A stretch of DNA of 64,000 bases. Source: CAYZJV01 sp964478945 (lineage in GTDB: Bacteria; Spirochaetota; Spirochaetia; Sphaerochaetales; Sphaerochaetaceae). Position numbers and translations under genes: made by a program. Position 1 is the stretch's first letter. The number at the start of each line of letters is the position of its first letter. Shown piece after piece: positions 56,061 through 64,000 of this stretch. The notes beneath the pieces are model-generated. The model was not told the origin of the DNA, did not search any database, and saw nothing but the letters and a program-made list of their open reading frames with translations. Location of the stretch: NCBI GenBank assembly GCA_964478945.1, contig CAYZJV010000003.1, forward strand, positions 25,776-89,775, read 5' to 3'.

Positions 56061-57476
56061 TCACCTCCCGTAATATTCCGACAATTCGTCTTCGGTCACC
56101 CGTTGGAGTTCCTCTGGCGGCAATTCGGCCAAGGCCTTCCAACCCAACTCCAATGTCTGCTCAATGGATCGGTTCTCCTGGTAGCTTTGATGCACGAACT
56201 TGCGCTCGAAGAATTTTCCGAATTCGAGATACTGGTGGTCGAGTGCGGTCAACTCCTCTTCACCGATGACCGATGCGAGGTTCCTCACATCCTTCACATG
56301 GCTGTAGGAGGCGAACAACTGGTTGGCCAAATGGGGATGGTCTTTTCTCGTCATCCCCTCGCCTATTCCATCCTTCATCAAACGACTGAGGCTGGGAAGA
56401 CCGTTGACCGGGGGATAGATCCCCCTGCCATGCATCTCGCGGTCGAACACGATCTGACCTTCGGTGATGTATCCGGTAAGGTCGGGTATCGGATGGCCGA
56501 TATCGTCATTCGGCATGGTGAGTATCGGCAACTGGGTGATGGACCCTTGCCTACCGGCAATCTTGCCCGACCTTTCGTAGAGTTCCGCCAGATTGCTATA
56601 AAGGTATCCGGGGTAGCCCTTCCGACTGGGGATTTCTCCCCTCAATGTCGATATCTCGCGTAGCGATTCGCAATAGTTGGTCATATCGGTCATGATCACC
56701 AACACATGCTTGCCTTTGGTGAAGGCCAGGTGCTCGGCGAGGGTGAGTGCGGTCCGTGGAGTGATGGTCCTCTCGATGGAAGGATCGTCTGCCAAGGAGA
56801 GGAACAGGGCAACATTCTCAAGCACACCCGATTGTTCAAAGCTATCGATGAAATATCGTGCGACATCGTACTTCACTCCCATGGCGGAAAATACGATTGC
56901 GAATTCCTGTTCCTCGGCGAGTACCTTCGCTTGTCTGGCGATTTGGGCGGCCATCTGGTTGTGTGGAAGACCGTTTCCACTGAAAATGGGGAGTTTCTGC
57001 CCCTGTATGAGGGTTGTCAGGCCATCGATCACCGAAATACCGGTCTGGATGAAGTCCCTGGGATACTCCCTTGCGGTAGGATTGATGGGCAATCCGTTCA
57101 CATCGAGTTCATCATCACCGCGCGGCAAGGAACCACCGTCGCGGGGATGTCCCAATCCATTGAGAATCCGTCCGAGCATCTTGTCGCTTACCGGAAGGGT
57201 CAACGGTTCACCCATGAACCGCATTCTGGTTCCGGGTAACGTAAGTCCACTTGTTCCCTCGAACAATTGTACCACCACCGCTTCGTCGCTGGTGTCGAGC
57301 ACTTGTCCGGTGCGTCGTTTTCCAGTGGCATCGACACATTCGACCAATTCGCCATACCCGATCGGATGGGTGTTCCGCATGAACACCAAGGGTCCATCGA
57401 TCCTACTCGCGCCCACATACTCGCGTCCACTGAGCAGAGATTTGTCCAATCCCACAAGTCGATCACTTCTGGTCAT
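56061..57476 (-). CDS. atpB: V-type ATPase subunit B (non-catalytic)
   Basis: Head subunit of 471 residues. The nucleotide-site loop reads FSGNGLPHNQMA, a degenerate P-loop without GKT, which defines the regulatory B subunit. DGLTTLIQGQKLPIF and YPGYLYSNLAELYERSG are typical. GGAGGG precedes the ATG at 57476. It overlaps atpA by 14 bases. Confidence 0.97.
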   Translation of the reverse strand: MTRSDRLVGLDKSLLSGREYVGASRIDGPLVFMRNTHPIGYGELVECVDATGKRRTGQVLDTSDEAVVVQLFEGTSGLTLPGTRMRFMGEPLTLPVSDKMLGRILNGLGHPRDGGSLPRGDDELDVNGLPINPTAREYPRDFIQTGISVIDGLTTLIQGQKLPIFSGNGLPHNQMAAQIARQAKVLAEEQEFAIVFSAMGVKYDVARYFIDSFEQSGVLENVALFLSLADDPSIERTITPRTALTLAEHLAFTKGKHVLVIMTDMTNYCESLREISTLRGEIPSRKGYPGYLYSNLAELYERSGKIAGRQGSITQLPILTMPNDDIGHPIPDLTGYITEGQIVFDREMHGRGIYPPVNGLPSLSRLMKDGIGEGMTRKDHPHLANQLFASYSHVKDVRNLASVIGEEELTALDHQYLEFGKFFERKFVHQSYQENRSIEQTLELGWKALAELPPEELQRVTEDELSEYYGR

Positions 57477-59253
57477 AAATCCCTCCCAATTGACTCATCG
57501 AGCGCTCCAGACGAACTTCGATCCTATCGAGGTCTTCGACCGAGTCGTTCGAGATCGAAAATCTCATCCGGGCGATTTCCTGCACCACCTTCATTCTCCT
57601 CAACTTCACCATCGTGACCCCTTTCGCTATCGCTTCGGAACCGAGGTGCCAATAGGAGAGTATCAAATGCAACATGCCCAATTGTTTGGCTACAGTCGAG
57701 TAACGGTCGATTTCGTCGAAAGCGTTCTGTTGGAGGAAGGCGGTCTTGAAGAGGTTGCAGACCTCCAATATGAAGTTTTGGCTGTCCGGCAATGCATCTG
57801 GTCCCACAAGCTTCACAATCTGTTGAAGCCTCACCTCGCGTTGCAGCAGTTCCATGATCTCGGCCCTGCTTTCTCTCCAGGAATGGTCGCCCTGGCTTTC
57901 CCACCAAGGAGCCACATCGTCGATATATTCGGAATAGGATTCGAGCCAGCTGATCGCAGGATAGTGGCGGGCACTCGCAAGCGATTTGTCGAGTCCCCAG
58001 AAACAACGCACGAAACGTTTGGTATGTTGTGTGACCGGTTCGGAAAAGTCTCCTCCCGGAGGTGAGACTGCTCCAATGATCGATACCGAACCTTCGCTCT
58101 TGTCCAAAGTTTCCATGTAGCCGGCCCTTTCGTAGAATTCTGCAATCCTGGTGGGAAGATAGGCGGGGAATCCCTCTTCCGCAGGCATTTCCTCCATCCG
58201 TCCGGAAAGTTCCCTGAGGGCTTCCGCCCAACGACTGGTGGAATCGGCCATGATCGCCACATGGTAGCCTTGGTCACGATAATACTCGGCAAGTGTGATA
58301 CCGGTATAAATGCTCGCTTCACGTGCCGAAACGGGCATATTTGAGGTATTTGCGATGAGAATCGTCCTCTCCATGAGCGAACGACCGGTTCGTGGATCGA
58401 CGATATGGGGGAATTCACGCAATACGTCGGTCATTTCATTTCCACGTTCTCCACATCCGATGTAGACGATGATGTCGGCATCGCACCAACGTGCGATGGA
58501 GTGTTGGGTCATGGTCTTTCCCGTACCGAACCCCCCGGGTATGGCGACCGTTCCCCCCTTCGCCAGTGGAAACAGCATATCGATGACACGCTGGCCGGTG
58601 ATGAGCGGTATGGACAATGGCTTTCTGTTCGATACGGGACGGGGAATCCGAATCGGCCATACCTGCATCATCGTGAGTGGAATCCGGGTTCCTTCGGAAG
58701 ATTCAAGGATACAGATTTCATGTGTCACGCCATAGGAGCCCGAGGTCGCGCATTCGACCACGGAATATGGAGGAGTACCTTCCAATGTGGGGGGAACAAG
58801 TATCCTGTGCTCGACCCGTTCGGTTTCCTGCACGGTACCGATCGTCTGTCCGGGATGCACGACATCACCCTGTGCCACCGAAGGTACGAAATCCCAGGAC
58901 TTTCTTCGATCGATCGAGGGACTTTGCAACCCGCGTTTGATCTCATCCCCGCCAAGTTGTCTGAGTCGTTCGAGCGGACGTTGGATTCCATCGTAGATCG
59001 TACCGATGAGCCCGGGCCCAAGTTCGACCGACAAGGGCATTCCCGTACCATAGACATTATCATTGGGAGCGATTCCGGTGGCCTCCTCATAGACCTGTAC
59101 GATCGCTTCGCGGCCATCGAGTTTCACCACTTCGCCCACGAGTTTCTGTTCACCCACCTGAACCAGTTCCATCATCATCGCATCGGTGATTCCTTTGATC
59201 GTGATGACCGGTCCATTCACCCGTTTGACTTGTCCTACTATCCTTTCCGGCAT
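57463..59253 (-). CDS. atpA: V-type ATPase subunit A (catalytic)
   Basis: Catalytic subunit of 596 residues. The N-terminal beta-barrel is followed by the non-homologous insertion typical of A/V-type enzymes (about 115-190), then the P-loop GGFGTGKTMTQH (about residue 228) and the catalytic Glu region GCGERGNEMTD. ATP hydrolysis or synthesis here drives the membrane rotor. It overlaps atpE by 16 bases. Full length with all motifs intact. Confidence 0.98.
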   Translation of the reverse strand: MPERIVGQVKRVNGPVITIKGITDAMMMELVQVGEQKLVGEVVKLDGREAIVQVYEEATGIAPNDNVYGTGMPLSVELGPGLIGTIYDGIQRPLERLRQLGGDEIKRGLQSPSIDRRKSWDFVPSVAQGDVVHPGQTIGTVQETERVEHRILVPPTLEGTPPYSVVECATSGSYGVTHEICILESSEGTRIPLTMMQVWPIRIPRPVSNRKPLSIPLITGQRVIDMLFPLAKGGTVAIPGGFGTGKTMTQHSIARWCDADIIVYIGCGERGNEMTDVLREFPHIVDPRTGRSLMERTILIANTSNMPVSAREASIYTGITLAEYYRDQGYHVAIMADSTSRWAEALRELSGRMEEMPAEEGFPAYLPTRIAEFYERAGYMETLDKSEGSVSIIGAVSPPGGDFSEPVTQHTKRFVRCFWGLDKSLASARHYPAISWLESYSEYIDDVAPWWESQGDHSWRESRAEIMELLQREVRLQQIVKLVGPDALPDSQNFILEVCNLFKTAFLQQNAFDEIDRYSTVAKQLGMLHLILSYWHLGSEAIAKGVTMVKLRRMKVVQEIARMRFSISNDSVEDLDRIEVRLERSMSQLGGIYDQK

Positions 59254-59858
59254 TGTTGTCCTTCCATCAGTTCCTTGAGATCCCGTTCATGCCTGAGCAT
59301 CCTAGTTGAAACCTGGTTGTTGTAGGCAACCTTTCCATCCGGGGTACTTACCACAATTCCTTGCCCGATCAGAGGCTTGTCGTCCTTCTGGAGACGAACC
59401 TTGCGTCCTACCGCGCGCAGTACCACCGCTTCCGCTTCACGCAACATCTGTTCATCGACATGTTCCTTGAATGAGCAGGAGACCACCGCTTCTTCGCGAT
59501 CGAGTCCGATCGTGGCTTCGGCAATCCATCCGACAAGCACTTTCCCATAGGATGGAGTATCCCTCAGCGCCTCCATCTTCCTTGAGACCGAGTCCATCAC
59601 CAACTGTCGCAACCGTTCACTCCTGCTGACCTCATGTCGTCTCTTCAGGTTCCGTATGGACGACTGTTCATGATGTGAGATTTGCTCGAGACGCTTCTCG
59701 GTCTGTCGCTTCTCTTGTTCGATCGCATCGTCGATCTTCTTGTCGTAGGAGGCTTTCACCGCTTGTGCATCCTCTTGTGCCTTTTTTAGAATCGAGGATG
59801 CTTGATTTTGTGCACTCTGTAGGATTCCTTCGAACAATTGGTCGTTGCTGCCGTTCAT
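59238..59858 (-). CDS. atpE: V-type ATPase subunit E
   Basis: Peripheral-stalk subunit of 206 residues. The N-terminal half (about 1-100) is a charged coiled coil, and the C-terminal globular half carries GWIAEATIGLD and GQGIVVSTPDGKVAYNNQVSTR, the E-subunit signature. It overlaps atpF by four bases and atpA by 16. Confidence 0.92.
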   Translation of the reverse strand: MNGSNDQLFEGILQSAQNQASSILKKAQEDAQAVKASYDKKIDDAIEQEKRQTEKRLEQISHHEQSSIRNLKRRHEVSRSERLRQLVMDSVSRKMEALRDTPSYGKVLVGWIAEATIGLDREEAVVSCSFKEHVDEQMLREAEAVVLRAVGRKVRLQKDDKPLIGQGIVVSTPDGKVAYNNQVSTRMLRHERDLKELMEGQQCRKG

Positions 59859-60157
59859 AACGAGACCCCTATAGCTTCGTTCACCAAGGCCTTCAGATCC
59901 CGGGATTCACCTCCCGTAGCCCTGTTGGGTATTTCTACGATCAGGGGAAACTTTTCGGAGAACATATACCGATCCACCTCCTCCCGAATCAAGTCAGCCA
60001 CATCCATGGTGATGATGATGATACCGTAGTCGTGGTTCTCCAAGGCTGTGCGAAGTGCCGATGCGGCTTCATCACGATTGGAGGCAACCATCCCACGGGT
60101 ACCGACCAGGGAGAATCCCAGTACGGTGTCTTCATCACCGATCACGAAATACCGCAT
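59855..60157 (-). CDS. atpF: V-type ATPase subunit F
   Basis: Central-stalk subunit of 100 residues with the CheY-like F fold: FVIGDEDTVLGFSLVG at the start, DYGIIIITMDVADLI in the middle and FPLIVEIPN near the end. It lies six bases after atpK. Confidence 0.94.
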   Translation of the reverse strand: MRYFVIGDEDTVLGFSLVGTRGMVASNRDEAASALRTALENHDYGIIIITMDVADLIREEVDRYMFSEKFPLIVEIPNRATGGESRDLKALVNEAIGVSL

Positions 60158-60163
60158 GGCGAA

Positions 60164-60523
60164 CTATGCTTTTCCCAGTATCATGAGAGCAGTAATGAAT
60201 CCAAAGACCACCAGTCCTTCAGCCAATGCGATGAAGATGAGCGCCTGCGATCCAATTTCCGGTTTCTCACTCATTGCTCCCATGGCCGCGGCACCGACGT
60301 GGGAAATGGCGTATCCGGCTGCCAACGCACCAAAGCTGAACGCAACCGCGGCCGAGATCACGACCCACATCAAATCACTTCCCGACACATTCGCCGGTGC
60401 CGATCCGGTGCCGGTGTCGGCAGCGAACAATGGGGGTGTGAAGATGAAAGCCGACAGCACCAACAGTATGAAGGTGATGAAGAACGACAACACGAGGCGC
60501 TTCTGAAATGTGTGCATGGTCAC
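60164..60523 (-). CDS. atpK: V-type ATPase subunit K (rotor ring) with an N-terminal signal-like segment
   Basis: Ring subunit of 119 residues. Residues about 10-34 form a hydrophobic leader ending PPLFA-AD, like a cleavable signal peptide, followed by a short polar region and a two-helix hairpin (about 51-75 and 92-116) with the ion-binding Glu102 in ALAEGLVVFG. I see no Gln in helix 1 at the place used for sodium binding, so protons may be carried, but this is uncertain. A GTG at 60523 lies seven bases after AGGAGG; an ATG two codons later would be 13 bases away. Confidence 0.9.
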   Translation of the reverse strand: MTMHTFQKRLVLSFFITFILLVLSAFIFTPPLFAADTGTGSAPANVSGSDLMWVVISAAVAFSFGALAAGYAISHVGAAAMGAMSEKPEIGSQALIFIALAEGLVVFGFITALMILGKA

Positions 60524-60539
60524 GATGTACCCTCCTAGC

Positions 60540-62546
60540 CTAACTTCGTTTTATGATCCGTCTTCCTGCGTGTGAACGAAGGGAGATGGGGTTGTACAAC
60601 AGGCCCCGGCCTGTGAAATACTTGGTGAAGAATTCGTAATAATTGAGACGGAGTGCCTGGATACCGGCCGACAGGCCCTCCAGTGCGATGACCATCGCAT
60701 TGCCCAGGATGGCAACAATGAGACCGGCGATTCCACCTCCGGCAAGTTCGGCGATTTGGGCAAAGGCACTCATGAGACTCACATGGGCAATTCCCAATCC
60801 AGCCACCCGCATGAATGAAAGTGTGTTGGAAAGAAAACCGGAGAAGATTTCCAAGACATCCACGATCCACTCGAGCACCGCATCGAGGATGAGGCTTCCC
60901 ACCCCCTTTTCCTCGACGAATTGTCCATGCCGCTTCTCCAGCACCCTATGGATGGGGACCTTCGTCAATAGGATTACCAACGGTACTCCGAAGGCCAATG
61001 GAAGGAAAGGACCCTGGGGCAACTCGGAATACCCCGAACCGACGAATGAGAAGGCTGCCCAGACACCACATCCGAAGAGCCACCCTCCGATGATTCCGTT
61101 CTTGTCGAGGAAGAGATGGAACCAGTCCTTTTTCCTGATGAGGTTGATCCAGTTGAGCAAAAGCCCCGTGCCGATCACGATGATACCGAACCAGATGGTG
61201 ATGCCCAGTATCGTATAGACATCCCTTCCCGATCCTTCGTGTCCCACCACCACGCCATGGTAATCGAACCACAACGGAGGGAGCCACGGTCTACCGAAAT
61301 AGGAGCCGAAGATGATTCCGGTCACAATCGAAGCCCCTCCGAGATAGATGAACAGCTTGGCAAGATCGGCACTGATCATGGAAGGTTTCACCACCCTGTG
61401 TGTCTTGAAATGGCGAGTCAACAACAGTCCCAGCAGCAGGATGACAAGACCTTGTCCCGCGTCCGCGAACATAAGGCCGAACATCGCCAGGTAGGAAATC
61501 GCCACAAAGGGGGTGGGATTGATGGTACCGTACTCGGGTACGCTGTAATTGTCGACGAGTTTTTGAAACGGACGGAGCAGCGGCACATCGTCGACCGCCA
61601 CAGGGACCTCTTCCCTCGGCATCTCCTTCGCATCTATCCATTCCACGACACAACGTTGTTCGGATGCGTTGCGAATGGCCTGTTCCAATTCGTTCGCGCT
61701 CGATTGGGGAACCCATCCGCTGAAGATGGTGGTGTTCCTGGTATGGCTGAAGTTGCTCGAGATTTCACCCATCAATTCATGCAACCGCAATCCACACCAC
61801 AATTGTTCCAGTGGTTCTCGTGCTTCTTGCACCTTTCCTACGATTTTTGCCTTGGTGTTCGCATTCTCTTCATCCAACTGCCTCAGGCGGGACTGCAATT
61901 CTTCCTCAAGCAGTTCCAAGGCTTCCTTTTGCAGGTTTCCATCGGGATTTTCGGTCCATCCCATCGAATCCATCATCGGAGCGACCTGTTGGCGGTCACG
62001 CTTCAAGGTCAACAACACCATATCATTGAAGGTACGTCCTTCGATGAGCACCGATGCTTGATTGGCGAGTCTGGCTCGCAGCTGTTGCGCATCGCCCTTG
62101 TCCACCTTACCGATGCGGATATCGATGTACTGCAATTGCCGTTGCGACACATAGCGCAGCAATTCTTCGATCCTGATCCGCCCCTGGCTCAATTGCTTTT
62201 GTTGTTCGCGAAGCGCATTTACCTTTTCCACCACTTGGTCAACCGTGCGTTTCGCACGGGAAAGATCGATTGGCTCCATGGTATCCGGATCGAGTTTTTC
62301 GGTGGAGGGATTCGCGATATTCGCCTGTATGAAAAGGGTTTCCACCCTGGATCGAAGATTGGCATACGCTTCGGGATCTTCCTTGCCTGCCGATTCGGCA
62401 AGGCGTGAAGCCTGCTGTGGAGCGAGCCGCGCAACCTTGATGAAATCGAGTACCCCCAATTTGAGCAAGACCCGCTTCACACTTTCTGTCGCTTCATCGA
62501 GCACGACCGCTGTCAATAGTTTCATCGGCACAGTGAACATGTTCAT
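60540..62546 (-). CDS. atpI: V-type ATPase subunit I
   Basis: Membrane stator subunit of 668 residues (subunit a homologue). The N-terminal 330 residues are cytoplasmic and helical; about seven to eight spans follow, with PFVAISYLAMFGLMFADAGQG, the FLSNTLSFMRVAG block with its conserved Arg, and RLNYYEFFTKYF at the end. The ATG at 62546 overlaps the atpC stop by four bases and starts MNMFTVPMKLLTAVVL, close to the family's VPMKK start. Confidence 0.95.
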   Translation of the reverse strand: MNMFTVPMKLLTAVVLDEATESVKRVLLKLGVLDFIKVARLAPQQASRLAESAGKEDPEAYANLRSRVETLFIQANIANPSTEKLDPDTMEPIDLSRAKRTVDQVVEKVNALREQQKQLSQGRIRIEELLRYVSQRQLQYIDIRIGKVDKGDAQQLRARLANQASVLIEGRTFNDMVLLTLKRDRQQVAPMMDSMGWTENPDGNLQKEALELLEEELQSRLRQLDEENANTKAKIVGKVQEAREPLEQLWCGLRLHELMGEISSNFSHTRNTTIFSGWVPQSSANELEQAIRNASEQRCVVEWIDAKEMPREEVPVAVDDVPLLRPFQKLVDNYSVPEYGTINPTPFVAISYLAMFGLMFADAGQGLVILLLGLLLTRHFKTHRVVKPSMISADLAKLFIYLGGASIVTGIIFGSYFGRPWLPPLWFDYHGVVVGHEGSGRDVYTILGITIWFGIIVIGTGLLLNWINLIRKKDWFHLFLDKNGIIGGWLFGCGVWAAFSFVGSGYSELPQGPFLPLAFGVPLVILLTKVPIHRVLEKRHGQFVEEKGVGSLILDAVLEWIVDVLEIFSGFLSNTLSFMRVAGLGIAHVSLMSAFAQIAELAGGGIAGLIVAILGNAMVIALEGLSAGIQALRLNYYEFFTKYFTGRGLLYNPISLRSHAGRRIIKRS

Positions 62547-63619
62547 ACGGCATACTCCCGGATGTCTGAGAACTTCCACCCATAATGGATTCCATTTATC
62601 AAGGTGCGTACCATTCCATTCTGCTTCTCTTCAAGGAAGAAATAGGCCAGTATGGTTCCTATGGTGAATGGATTGCCCTGCAACATGGTCTTGAAGGATT
62701 GCTTGCGTGCCGTGAAGAGATACCGCTCCACCATTCTGGTCTGTGCTTCGGGAGAAGTGTCTTCCATTTGGGCCAATTCCACCGACAGACGGGGAAATCG
62801 CCTGGCCACCAATTTTTCCGGAGAACGATTCTCGGGGGTTGTGTCCAAGTAATTTTCGAATTCCTTGGTGCCCACCAATCTTCCACCTTCCAACATCATG
62901 GTACGCAGTCGGTCCTTGGGCAAACGATACATCCATCCGAATCGCACGAGATTGATGATATTCTTCAGATCGGCATCCCTATCGAGGACTTCCTCGGTCA
63001 AGGTCCTGTCCTCATTTGGCAATTGCTTCACTTCCTGACGCAACAGATGTATCCAAGCCCTATCCAAGGCGGTTTCCAGGTCGAAGAGTCCTTCACCGGC
63101 GATATGTTGGGAATCGAATCGGGAAACGGCCTCCTCATAGGGGGTACCGCCCAATTCATCGACGATCTCATCATAGGTGTCGGCATTGATGATCCTAGTC
63201 CAGTCGATATCTTCAACGATTGGCCTTTGGAAAAGGTATCCGAACCGATGGTCGATGTTCTGATGCTTTACCGTATTGCTGAACCACAGCCTGATGATGC
63301 CCTTGAGGTTTTCGACTTCGAGTTTCCTCGTGAATGCCAATACCACACGCGAGTGCATACCATCCATATACTTGGCCACTTCACGGTGCAATTCCACGTT
63401 TCGGGAGAACAGCCATGCTTCGAGTCGTTGCACATCTCCACTTTGATCGTAGATTTCCATTAACGGTTCATAACCGGTGCCCCGCAAGGCATGCAACAAT
63501 TCTTCCAATGTGTTGCTGCGCATCAATTGTTCCCACTGCGACATTTCCAGCATCGAGCCGATGCGGGCACGCAATTTGGCGTTCACGAACGCATACCGAT
63601 CAAGTGCTCCGAGACTCAC
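62543..63619 (-). CDS. atpC: V-type ATPase subunit C
   Basis: Rotor-ring adaptor of 358 residues, entirely helical, linking the central stalk to the K ring. LDRYAFVNAKLRARIG at the start, VENLKGIIRLWF near residue 105 and DADLKNIINLVRFGWM near 220 fit AtpC/NtpC. It starts with GTG at 63619, overlapping the previous stop by four bases (GTGA). Confidence 0.92.
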   Translation of the reverse strand: MSLGALDRYAFVNAKLRARIGSMLEMSQWEQLMRSNTLEELLHALRGTGYEPLMEIYDQSGDVQRLEAWLFSRNVELHREVAKYMDGMHSRVVLAFTRKLEVENLKGIIRLWFSNTVKHQNIDHRFGYLFQRPIVEDIDWTRIINADTYDEIVDELGGTPYEEAVSRFDSQHIAGEGLFDLETALDRAWIHLLRQEVKQLPNEDRTLTEEVLDRDADLKNIINLVRFGWMYRLPKDRLRTMMLEGGRLVGTKEFENYLDTTPENRSPEKLVARRFPRLSVELAQMEDTSPEAQTRMVERYLFTARKQSFKTMLQGNPFTIGTILAYFFLEEKQNGMVRTLINGIHYGWKFSDIREYAV

Positions 63620-63954
63620 GTCGCAACCTCTCCCAGACTGGTAGAGCAGAGAATTTCGACCATTTGGTCGGCAATTTCAGCTGCACATCGGATGAGTTCG
63701 CCATCGTCGGCTTCGGCTTGATGCAAAACCTCCTCGGTTTCGGCTATCTTCCCTTCAGCACTCTTCTGGGCCGCTTCGATCGCGGCATCCCTTTCGGAAC
63801 GGGCGCCATCCAACGCAGAGTGCAATCTCTTCTCCCCTTCCTCCTGAGCTGCGGCCACAACGGCACGCCCTCTTTGTTGTGCATCGGAGACGATCTTTTC
63901 AGCTTCGGTTTCGACAGAGAATATCTCGTTGATCAGTTCACTGCGCATACGCAC
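63616..63954 (-). CDS. V-type ATPase stalk subunit, G/H-like
   Basis: Small charged coiled-coil protein of 112 residues (IFSVETEAEKIVSDAQQRG, then Ala/Glu/Lys-rich heptads), expected to pair with subunit E in the peripheral stalk. It precedes atpC with a four-base overlap, the usual place of NtpF/AtpH. I use the GTG at 63954, seven bases after AAGGA; an ATG two codons later is also possible. The operon promoter is not clear in the remaining 46 bases and may lie outside the window. Confidence 0.82.
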   Translation of the reverse strand: MRMRSELINEIFSVETEAEKIVSDAQQRGRAVVAAAQEEGEKRLHSALDGARSERDAAIEAAQKSAEGKIAETEEVLHQAEADDGELIRCAAEIADQMVEILCSTSLGEVAT

Positions 63955-64000
63955 ATACTAATCCTTTATCACTTTCATATCAAGGCGATTGGAGATCTTG

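Noticed and set aside
55407..56663. A 418-codon open frame opposite atpD and atpB
   Set aside because: Antisense to conserved subunits; its length reflects codon bias, and no start signals precede it.
56677..58065. A 462-codon open frame opposite atpB and atpA
   Set aside because: Antisense to two conserved subunits, low-complexity Ser/Pro/Arg composition and no promoter or ribosome site.
61116..62408. A 430-codon open frame opposite atpI
   Set aside because: Antisense shadow with Gln/His-rich composition and no family resemblance.
1..64000. CRISPR arrays, tRNA or rRNA genes, insertion sequences, prophage or integration sites
   Set aside because: Read for direct repeats, transposase or integrase motifs and cloverleaf-like stretches; none could be supported. 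tRNA detection by eye is weak, so tRNAscan-SE would be decisive.

Overview
The window reads as a densely coded bacterial chromosome segment, most likely from a Sphaerochaeta-like spirochaete (Spirochaetota). This is inferred from the A/V-type ATPase operon in place of F-type genes, the single-chain GlyRS, the MTA-deaminase/MtnA pair, spirochaete-style lipoprotein and ABC genes, and the general protein flavour; no rRNA marker is present. I see no rRNA, tRNA, CRISPR array, insertion sequence or prophage. Many neighbouring genes overlap by 1-26 bases, and convergent pairs often meet or overlap with no terminator between them.

Layout. 1-3.3 kb (+): methylthioadenosine salvage (mtaD, mtnA) with an AEC permease. 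3.5-4.9 kb (+): glutamate dehydrogenase. 4.9-11.5 kb (-): a gltX-glyS-tyrS synthetase cluster running into an ABC uptake system (binding protein, permease, ATPase). 11.6-15.8 kb (-): an unusual tight run: PHP phosphatase, RloA-like ATPase, RloB-like protein, a 7-TM LuxR regulator and an alpha/beta hydrolase. 15.9-19.3 kb (-): pdxA-family gene, NatAB-like exporter, cobalamin adenosyltransferase. 19.5-23.9 kb (+): a hyperacidic small protein, then an ABC transporter with two tandem binding proteins. 24-29.7 kb (-): rplU-rpmA-obg-nadD-yqeK-lipoprotein-rsfS, and argS. 29.9-38 kb: cysE, an AraC regulator divergent from a D-mannonate oxidoreductase, mtaB and tyrA, divergent pta, a MATE pump. 37.3-42.8 kb (-): gph-pgm-hypothetical-comEC-rsmA. 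42.8-54.5 kb: mostly single genes (MFS, YkgJ, corA, HD, DUF3006, two hydrolases, DUF72, PIG-L, TSUP, beta-CASP nuclease, LUD). 54.5-64 kb (-): A/V-type ATPase operon (stalk-C-I-K-F-E-A-B-D) followed by UspA and a PTS IIA-like gene; its upstream end leaves the window.

The signals I consider most worth checking are: (1) the RloA/RloB-like pair, in which both partners appear to have lost the family's catalytic signatures and sit in an operon with a membrane-anchored transcription factor; (2) a corA leader with a 5' hairpin, a 28-codon ORF with a strong Shine-Dalgarno, and a second hairpin at the corA ribosome site; (3) at least seven genes between 34.6 and 53.7 kb whose best -10 box lies 6-7 bases before the ATG with no Shine-Dalgarno, suggesting leaderless mRNAs; (4) a DUF3006 gene and a possible 16-codon leader in the 48.1-48.6 kb gap. 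Promoters, operators and hairpins were found by eye and are predictions.
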